Shown here piece by piece: positions 7,185-11,871 of a stretch of DNA of 11,871 nt. The position numbers and the translations under genes are program-made. The notes under the pieces were generated by a model. The model saw only the letters and a list, made by a program, of their open reading frames with translations, had not been told where the DNA came from and made no database searches. The stretch is taken from contig CANEHP010000055.1 in assembly GCA_947427325.1 (NCBI GenBank), positions 1 through 11,871 of the forward strand, written 5' to 3'. How positions within the stretch are numbered: the stretch's first letter is position 1; the number at the start of each line of letters is the position of its first letter. Origin of the DNA: an uncultured Clostridia bacterium (GTDB lineage Bacteria > Bacillota > Clostridia > Oscillospirales > Ruminococcaceae).

Positions 7185-7200
7185 GACTTCCGAGGAAGTC
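7185..7200. repeat. Perfect small hairpin after the trmN6-like gene
   Basis: GACTTCCGAGGAAGTC forms a 6- to 7-bp stem with a tiny loop, starting 13 bp after the trmN6-like stop. No T-run follows on the minus strand, so a classical terminator is not supported. It may be an RNA processing or stability element between trmN6 and rsmI. Confidence 0.4.
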
Positions 7201-7212
7201 TGTTAAACCGAA

Positions 7213-7929
7213 TTATTCGTACACCTTTTTAAGCCCGTCGGTATACTCTCCCTTTTCGTCTCTCATAATAAACGGCTCGGCGACCTCAAGTCCGATTTTG
7301 CCGCCCTTTTTCCCCGACACCAGGGCGAGCCACGGCTTTTCGCCCTCCCTGTTATATACCAGGGTAAGCTTTTTCGGCTGAATATTACACACCGTCATAA
7401 GATAAAAAATTTCCCCCAGCCTTTCGGGAAGGTGGCACATTTTTAAAGTGCCGCCGTACTTTAACAGAAAATCCGCCGCCTCTATCACCTGCTTTAAAGA
7501 GCAGGCGGTTTCATGACGGGCGATCCTCTGTGCGGGGGACAGCTTTTCCTTTCCCGAGTTTTCCTTGTAATAGGGGGGATTTACCGTTACCATGTCGAGA
7601 GTGTTCATGGGGATAAGGCTGCCCAGCTTTTTCAAATCCGTAAGGTCGGCGTTAAGAGAAAAAACTCTGTCCTCCAAGCCGTTTTCTTTTATTCCCTTTC
7701 GGAACAGCTCCGCCGCCTCGGTCTGAAGCTCTACCCCGTAGATCCTTTTAGGCGGCTTGCTTTTGCAAAAGTAAAGAGGTATAATGCCGCAGCCCGTGCA
7801 TAGGTCGCATACCGTCATATTGGGAAAGGGTGCGGCAAAGTGCGCCAAAAGAACCGCATCTGTGCCGAAGCGGTGATTTTCGTTTACAAACACATCAATG
7901 TTATCGTTAAGCTTAAATTTTTCTTCCAC
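7213..7929 (-). CDS. tRNA1(Val) (adenine(37)-N6)-methyltransferase-like protein (TrmN6/YabB family)
   Basis: This is a SAM-dependent Class I methyltransferase of 238 residues. Motif I is DLCTGCGIIPL at 42-52, an acidic ribose-binding residue is Glu67 in YGVELQ, and the N6-adenine methylase motif NPPYY is at 117-121, followed by ARHE at 137-140. The N-terminal NENHRFGTDAVLLAHF stretch (16-31) is characteristic of the TrmN6/YfiC group, whose known E. coli member methylates A37 of tRNA1(Val); B. subtilis YabB is the likely counterpart. The start is GTG at 7929, 4 bp after the trkH stop, with only a weak GATAGG as ribosome binding site, so coupling to trkH translation is likely. In Bacillus the order yabB-yazA-yabC(rsmI) includes a GIY-YIG gene between the two; here the gap holds none. 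The exact tRNA target is inferred. Confidence 0.88.
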   Translation of the reverse strand: MEEKFKLNDNIDVFVNENHRFGTDAVLLAHFAAPFPNMTVCDLCTGCGIIPLYFCKSKPPKRIYGVELQTEAAELFRKGIKENGLEDRVFSLNADLTDLKKLGSLIPMNTLDMVTVNPPYYKENSGKEKLSPAQRIARHETACSLKQVIEAADFLLKYGGTLKMCHLPERLGEIFYLMTVCNIQPKKLTLVYNREGEKPWLALVSGKKGGKIGLEVAEPFIMRDEKGEYTDGLKKVYE

Positions 7930-7933
7930 AATA

Positions 7934-9283
7934 TTAACCTATCAGAATTTCACAGCTTGGGAGAATTTTTCCCTTATCGCTATCGCCCTTATCGCCTTTA
8001 AAGGACAGCAGCAGGGAAACGGGACCCACTCTTCCCACCATCATAATAAAGCACAGCAGAAGCTTTGATATGGGATCAACGGCAGCGGAAACTCCCGCCG
8101 AAAAGCCTGTGGTTGCAAAGGCGGAAACCACCTCGTAAAGTATATCCATTTCCGCTATCTGAGGGTTAAGAAGATAAATTCCCGTAAAGCAGATAATCGA
8201 AAAGCCTACGGATAAAATCAGAACGGACAAAGCTTTGTATACCAGCCGCTTACTTACGCTGTGACCGTAAAGGCGGGCGTCGTCACGATTTTTCAAAACC
8301 GCTTCAACCGTAGCGAGCAAAATAGCCAGAGTGGTAACTCTTATGCCGCCGCCTGTAGAAGCCGGGGCAGCGCCGATAAACATTAAAAGAACGGTAATTA
8401 TTTTTGAAAAGTCGTTTACCATCGCTATATCTTTCATATTAAAGCCTGCATTGCGGGCGGAAATGCTTGTAAACGCAGAGCAGAAAAGCTTATCGGTTAT
8501 CGTCATATCTCCGAATTGCTCCTGATGAACCAATGTGACAATAAAGTAAGCCAAAAAGCCGATTAAAAAAAGTGCACCGCTGTATATAAGCACCAGCTTG
8601 GTATGCATTGTAAGTTTTTTTGTCTTGAAATAGTTCCTTATATCGTCCCAAACCACAAAGCCTATTCCGCCCAAAAATACCAGAGCCGCCATAACCGCAT
8701 GCAGCTGCGGAGCGTCGCTGTAGCCCGAAAGGCCGCTGCTTATGCCGAAAAGGTCAAGTCCGCCGTTGCAGAAAGCGGAAATCGATGTAAAGACTGCCAT
8801 AAATGCGCCGTAGCCCCCATATTGGGGAACTAAGGTAAAGCCCATAATAAGAGCGCCTACGCCCTCCATAATAAGGGTATATGTACCTATTCTTATAAAC
8901 AGCCGCTTTACTCCCACTATGCCGCTTACGCTGACTTCTCCCGCTATTGCGCTGGTTTTCATAAGCCCCATTTTTTTGCCCACCGCAAAGTTGAAAAAGG
9001 TAAGGATAATTACCAGACCCAAGCCTCCTACCTGGGTCATAATAAGCAATACCACCTGACCGAAAAGCGTCCAGTGATTAAAGGTATCCACTACCGTTAT
9101 ACCCGTAGTGGTGGTAGCCGAAACCGCCGTAAAAAAGCAGTCGATAAAGTTCGTCCAAATACCGTCTTTAGATGATATGGGCAGCCAAAGCAAAACCGTG
9201 CCCGCCGCAATTACGGCTAAAAGGCTTAAAGTGAGCGTTCTGGCAGGATTAGGCTGTTTAACCTTCTTTTTGATAATTGGCAT
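7934..9283 (-). CDS. Potassium uptake channel subunit of the TrkH/KtrB family
   Basis: This is a membrane K+ translocating subunit. The 449 residues are built of four pore repeats, each with a selectivity loop: TTTTGI at 57-62, FCNGGL at 171-176, ARNAGF at 276-281 and ATTGFS at 390-395. The gate-region loop GAAPASTGGGIR (304-315) and the late GRVGP (417-421) are also typical. The length and Gly-containing loops fit KtrB rather than the longer TrkH. The partner regulatory subunit KtrA/TrkA, which binds nucleotides and c-di-AMP, is not in the window and must be encoded elsewhere if present. The ATG at 9283 has AGAGAGG about 15 nt upstream, a rather long spacing. It has a structured leader (9310-9433) upstream and is followed 4 bp later by the trmN6-like gene, an odd pairing of ion transport with RNA modification that may only reflect operon packing. 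Confidence 0.95.
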   Translation of the reverse strand: MPIIKKKVKQPNPARTLTLSLLAVIAAGTVLLWLPISSKDGIWTNFIDCFFTAVSATTTTGITVVDTFNHWTLFGQVVLLIMTQVGGLGLVIILTFFNFAVGKKMGLMKTSAIAGEVSVSGIVGVKRLFIRIGTYTLIMEGVGALIMGFTLVPQYGGYGAFMAVFTSISAFCNGGLDLFGISSGLSGYSDAPQLHAVMAALVFLGGIGFVVWDDIRNYFKTKKLTMHTKLVLIYSGALFLIGFLAYFIVTLVHQEQFGDMTITDKLFCSAFTSISARNAGFNMKDIAMVNDFSKIITVLLMFIGAAPASTGGGIRVTTLAILLATVEAVLKNRDDARLYGHSVSKRLVYKALSVLILSVGFSIICFTGIYLLNPQIAEMDILYEVVSAFATTGFSAGVSAAVDPISKLLLCFIMMVGRVGPVSLLLSFKGDKGDSDKGKILPSCEILIG

Positions 9284-9309
9284 TTTGCGTTTCTTTAACC
9301 TCTCTGATT

Positions 9310-9340
9310 AAAAAATGTTAAACGAGGAGCAGCGCCCCCG
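9310..9340 (-). terminator. Possible terminator or attenuator in the trkH leader
   Basis: In the minus-strand RNA, CGGGGG (9340-9335) can pair with UCCUCG (9328-9323), giving 6 bp including two G-U pairs around the loop CGCUGC. It is followed by a U-rich stretch UUUAACAUUUUUU (9322-9310). The hairpin lies some 40 nt before the trkH ATG. CUCCUCG (9329-9323) could instead pair perfectly with CGAGGAG (9376-9370), an alternative fold that would break the hairpin. Confidence 0.35.
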
Positions 9341-9390
9341 AATTTATGGGAAAGACCGACGGCGCAAGCCTCCTCGGTCCTTCGGCTAAA

Positions 9391-9433
9391 GCAGTGCCGT
9401 ATGGTATTTTGCGCCATACCGGTGCGGCACTGC
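9391..9433 (-). terminator. Strong hairpin just after the GT-C-like gene, possible terminator
   Basis: GCAGTGCCG (9391-9399) and CGGCACTGC (9425-9433) form a perfect 9-bp stem, extended by TATGG/CCATA (9400-9404 and 9414-9418) after a 6-nt bulge. It starts 6 bp after the stop of the 669-residue protein gene. Only TTT follows on the transcribed strand, so termination may be partial. The shape also resembles a dispersed palindromic repeat. Confidence 0.45.
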
Positions 9434-9439
9434 CAAAAT

Positions 9440-11449
9440 TTACCGTGATATTGCAGCAGACGCATGGTCGTTTTCCGTTAACGAGCCGTCCGTGGAATTA
9501 TAGCCGCCGTCCGACGCTTCCTTCTTCATTTCCGTTTCCGTTTCTGTTTTTGTTTCGGTTTCCGTTTCCGTTGCCGTTAATTCGGGGGCTTCCGTTTCGC
9601 TTCCGCTTTGCGCCTGCACATACGCCTTCGCCCTTTCCCCGTAGGCGTAAACACGGTAGCCCTCGGTTTCGCCAAGCAGCTCGAACACGGGCCTGCCCTG
9701 TCCTTCAAAGCTTATCTGCGCATCCGACGGCATTATTACAAAGGTATCCTCTTTAAGCTCGGAAACATTGTCCGCCGTGTATACTTTGATGTTCTGGTTC
9801 AGATACTGCATAGTCATAACGCAGCTTCTTCCGCATCGGTAAGCGGTTAACGGGGGAGCTTCCACGCTGTTGAAAACATAGGATGAAATCTGTTCAAATT
9901 CCTTGTTTTTATCTATGCTTTCGGCTCTTGAAAGAGGAATATAGTAAATTGCGCCAAAGGAAAGTGAATATAGAGTAAACAGCAGTATAACCGTTGAAAT
10001 AACGGCGTTTTTCAGCTTTTTGGAACAGGAGACGATTACCAGCAGTATTGCCATAATGCAAAGGGAACAGCTTACCGCAGCAATAAGTCCGGTTGAAGTT
10101 ACGAGTGAAGATGTGCTTTCTCCGAACATAGTGGGATAGATGCACAAAATAGGGCTTATGGAAGAGGACTGCGCATTAAGCACCGCTTTTCTGCCTATCA
10201 GGAAAAACAGGGTATAGGTAACCCCCATAGTTATAACTCCGCCGTAAATCTCGTTTTTAAAAAGCTCCTCGGTATATATGAATATTAAAATCAGCATTAC
10301 CGTAAAGGGGATAACTCCGTCCAAATATCTTCCAAACAAAATTGCGCTTTGACTTGTTAAAAAGTTTTCTGCGCCAAATCGGTAGCAAACGCTGATAAAC
10401 AGCATAAAAACGGTAAGCAGGGCGATAAAGAACATAAATACCGTTCTCACGCCGTCAAAAACAGGCTTAATCTCTTCCTCGTGCTTTTTCCTTTTCATTT
10501 TTGAAGAAATAAGCCGCACGGTTACCAACACCAAAACGGAAAGTCCCAACGCTCCCAAGCCCCATGAAGCGCACATAAAATAATATGTCTGACTTATAAG
10601 GGCCGTAAAAAATCTTTGCGCTCCCCCGTCAGATAAAGCGTTGGGCAGGGACGCAAAAAAGCTTTCCGCCGTATTGCGCAGTGATGCGGGATCATTAACC
10701 TTCCAAAGAATTTGTTGTATAAGATAATTTCCGAAGAGCGCCAGCCCTCCGAAAACAGTCAGAGAGAAAAAATAATATCCGAGAGCGGCAGATTTTCTCT
10801 TTAACGCCAATCTTGACAATACCAAAGTCACAGACAAAGCCAGGATTAAAGCAAACAGCCTTTGGTGAGCGCAGTAGGACAGCCCCGCAGTCATTCCCAA
10901 AAGCACCGAATACAGTTTTTTTGCGCTTTTCTTATCTGCACCGTCCGCCTTTAACAAAAGATAAAGCGCCAAAAAAGGAATAAAAATCGCCAAGGTTTCA
11001 TTCCAGATAAACTTGCTGTGTATCATGCAGGACATCCATCCGCCTGTACATACTGCCGCAGTCACAGCCTGCCACGGCTTTTTGACCCCTAACATAAACG
11101 AGCAGGAGTATACCATAATCGGTATAAGGCTCAAAACCGCACCATTTATAATTACCATAAGACGATACTGAATAAAAGGGTCTTTGGTAATTGACATGGC
11201 GGGAATATAAAGCACCGCCTGCAAAAAGCCGTAAAAGTAGCTGCTTTTTCCCATGGCGGAGCTCCAGTCGCCGCCTAACATCATATTGGCAAGGGCGGCG
11301 GCGCTGAACTCGTTTGGCTCTATGGAGGGCAGGTAAACGGCGGCGGAAATAATTATGTGCAGAGCAAAAAAGACGAGATACAGAAAGAATTTTATTCCTC
11401 TGTTTCCCACCCTGCCGTATATACGGTTAAGCAGTGCGGTATTTTCCAT
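9440..11449 (-). CDS. Polytopic membrane protein, GT-C glycosyltransferase-like, with Thr-Glu repeat tail
   Basis: I do not recognise a named family. The 669 residues contain about a dozen hydrophobic segments from residue 20 to about 535, then a soluble extracytoplasmic domain (about 540-620) and a low-complexity tail. The first outer loop carries acidic residues in SIEPNEFS (42-49, Glu44 and Glu47), followed by Asp61 in GGDWS. That is the place where GT-C enzymes using lipid-phosphate sugars keep their catalytic acidic residue, and the general layout (long first loop, TM bundle, C-terminal outer domain) fits. A role in decorating the envelope or a surface polymer is inferred. The tail at 627-640 alternates Thr and Glu, encoded by hexamer repeats. 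ATG at 11449 has AAAGGA about 10 nt upstream, inside an 11-bp repeat array. No other glycan gene is in the window. Confidence 0.8.
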   Translation of the reverse strand: MENTALLNRIYGRVGNRGIKFFLYLVFFALHIIISAAVYLPSIEPNEFSAAALANMMLGGDWSSAMGKSSYFYGFLQAVLYIPAMSITKDPFIQYRLMVIINGAVLSLIPIMVYSCSFMLGVKKPWQAVTAAVCTGGWMSCMIHSKFIWNETLAIFIPFLALYLLLKADGADKKSAKKLYSVLLGMTAGLSYCAHQRLFALILALSVTLVLSRLALKRKSAALGYYFFSLTVFGGLALFGNYLIQQILWKVNDPASLRNTAESFFASLPNALSDGGAQRFFTALISQTYYFMCASWGLGALGLSVLVLVTVRLISSKMKRKKHEEEIKPVFDGVRTVFMFFIALLTVFMLFISVCYRFGAENFLTSQSAILFGRYLDGVIPFTVMLILIFIYTEELFKNEIYGGVITMGVTYTLFFLIGRKAVLNAQSSSISPILCIYPTMFGESTSSLVTSTGLIAAVSCSLCIMAILLVIVSCSKKLKNAVISTVILLFTLYSLSFGAIYYIPLSRAESIDKNKEFEQISSYVFNSVEAPPLTAYRCGRSCVMTMQYLNQNIKVYTADNVSELKEDTFVIMPSDAQISFEGQGRPVFELLGETEGYRVYAYGERAKAYVQAQSGSETEAPELTATETETETKTETETEMKKEASDGGYNSTDGSLTENDHASAAISR
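9529..9576. repeat. Hexamer coding repeat (TTTCCG-type, eight units)
   Basis: Eight successive hexamers (TTTCCG, TTTCCG, TTTCTG, TTTTTG, TTTCGG, TTTCCG, TTTCCG, TTGCCG) encode alternating Thr and Glu/Lys in the tail of the GT-C-like protein. Because six is two codons, slippage would lengthen or shorten the tail without a frameshift. Confidence 0.85.
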
Positions 11450-11458
11450 TTAGGTTTT

Positions 11459-11538
11459 TTCCTTTCCTGTTTTGCTCCCGTTACAACATTTCCGTTTCAT
11501 TTCCGTTTTGTTCCCGTTTTGCTCCTGTTTTGCTCCTG
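11459..11538. repeat. 11-bp purine-rich tandem array spanning the ribosome binding site region
   Basis: On the minus strand, seven 11-bp units of the form C(A/G)GGAGCAAAA follow each other: 11528-11538, 11517-11527, 11506-11516, 11495-11505, 11484-11494, 11470-11480 and 11459-11469, with one 3-bp interruption at 11481-11483. The first two are identical CAGGAGCAAAA. The last unit contains the AAAGGA that serves as ribosome binding site for ATG 11449. Several units carry AGGAG or GGGAG and so look like repeated Shine-Dalgarno sites. Confidence 0.85.
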
Positions 11539-11564
11539 TTTCGCAAACGGATCACGCAAAGACG

Positions 11565-11592
11565 AAAGGCGGTTTTTGCAATGCCGCCCTTT
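11565..11592. repeat. Small GGCGG/CCGCC hairpin
   Basis: GGCGG (11568-11572) pairs with CCGCC (11584-11588), extended by AAA/TTT after a one-base bulge, with an 11-nt loop. On the minus strand TTTCGTCTTT follows, a poor T-run. It could be a weak terminator of an unseen upstream gene or part of the leader of the GT-C-like gene. Confidence 0.35.
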
Positions 11593-11606
11593 GAATGCAG
11601 GCTCTA

Positions 11607-11765
11607 ATACTAAATCTTAATAAAAATCAGACAAATCCACCGACCGGGGCGTCCCTGCTCTGTGTCAGCCCGACTTGAAATATCCGCATATTCCTGCGTC
11701 GGGACTTCCTTGATCAGGAACGCCCCACCCGCCGGCTTTGTCTTATTTTAATTAAGAATTAGTAT
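11607..11765. mobile_element. Foldback (MITE-like) element with ~51-bp inverted arms
   Basis: The left arm 11607-11657 and the right arm 11715-11765 are inverted copies matching at about 41 of 51 positions without gaps. Both begin ATACTAA on the outside and both include GGGGCGT near the inner end. The centre folds again: CCCGAC (11669-11674) pairs with GTCGGG (11698-11703), around an AATAT/ATATT hairpin. No reading frame is present. The complete foldback form and its direct contact with another repeat suggest a dispersed non-autonomous element. Weak -35 and -10 candidates on the minus strand (TTGTCT, 16 nt, TAGTAT) lie in its left arm. Confidence 0.8.
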
Positions 11766-11871
11766 AAGAACTTGTTCTCATAGGAATGGTGCGCAGATTT
11801 TCGAGCAAATTTTGTGGAGGACAAGGAAAATTTCCGCAGGAATACTCGTGTATTTCAAGGAATTTTGACGC
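11766..11871. mobile_element. Partial second copy of the 5896-6180 repeat family (cut by window end)
   Basis: The order of blocks mirrors the left half of the complete element. It runs from an end-like ACTTGTTCTCATA (compare GCGTGTTCGCATA), through GCGCAGATTTTC (compare ATGCAGATTTTC) and GCAGGAATACTCGTGTATTT (compare GCAGGAATATCGTCATATTT), to CAAGGAATTTTGAC (compare CAAAAAATTTTAAC). It is clearly diverged and abuts the foldback element with no visible spacer. Its right end lies outside the window. Confidence 0.65.

Noticed and set aside
9284..9439. c-di-AMP (ydaO-yuaA) riboswitch upstream of the potassium channel gene
   Set aside because: The expected conserved purine-rich core sequences are not visible; only local hairpins are present. 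A covariance search could overturn this.
9346..9756. Plus-strand open frame of 136 codons, rich in Phe, Pro and Arg
   Set aside because: It is created by the antisense of the Thr-Glu hexamer tract and the hairpin region; there is no plausible ribosome binding site or domain.

Overview
The window looks like a chromosomal stretch from a Gram-positive member of the Bacillota, most likely class Clostridia and perhaps Oscillospiraceae/Ruminococcus-like. The evidence is a moderately AT-rich composition, strong purine-rich ribosome binding sites, use of TTG and GTG starts, a trmN6-like/rsmI pair reminiscent of the yabB-yabC neighbourhood of Bacillus, and a giant coiled-coil FtsX-type ABC permease of a type common in clostridia. 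The genus is inference only. Every convincing gene is on the minus strand, so the biological order runs from high to low coordinates.

Right edge to left: 11871-11450 has no gene. It holds the start of an interspersed repeat (from about 11766), a 159-bp foldback element with about 51-bp arms (11607-11765) directly abutting it, a small hairpin, and an array of seven 11-bp purine-rich repeats (11459-11538) that runs into the ribosome binding site of the next gene. 11449-9440 encodes a 669-residue polytopic membrane protein resembling GT-C glycosyltransferases, with a Thr-Glu repeat tail. A structured 156-bp gap follows. Then come a KtrB/TrkH potassium channel subunit (9283-7934), a TrmN6-like tRNA adenine methyltransferase (7929-7213, 4 bp after trkH) and RsmI, the 16S rRNA C1402 2'-O-methyltransferase (7037-6189).

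A 285-bp MITE-like element (5896-6180) with near-perfect 20-bp terminal inverted repeats sits between rsmI and a second group of genes. That group is a 45-residue single-pass membrane peptide (5816-5679), a membrane-anchored amidase_6-like protein in which both the expected catalytic Cys and His appear to be replaced (5675-4392), an ABC ATPase of the LolD/MacB class (4315-3614), and a very large FtsX-like permease (3114 to beyond position 1). The ATPase and permease are separated by an unusual A-rich higher-order repeat: three tandem units of about 137 bp, each holding four copies of a short motif.

The most interesting part is the left group. It combines a putative pseudo-amidase, a tiny membrane peptide, an ABC ATPase and a coiled-coil permease, with a twelve-motif repeat array in the transcript between the two ABC subunits. 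I infer an envelope-associated exporter or mechanotransmission system with a catalytically dead cell-wall amidase-like sensor or scaffold. Its substrate cannot be read from the sequence. No CRISPR array, tRNA, rRNA or complete insertion sequence is visible.
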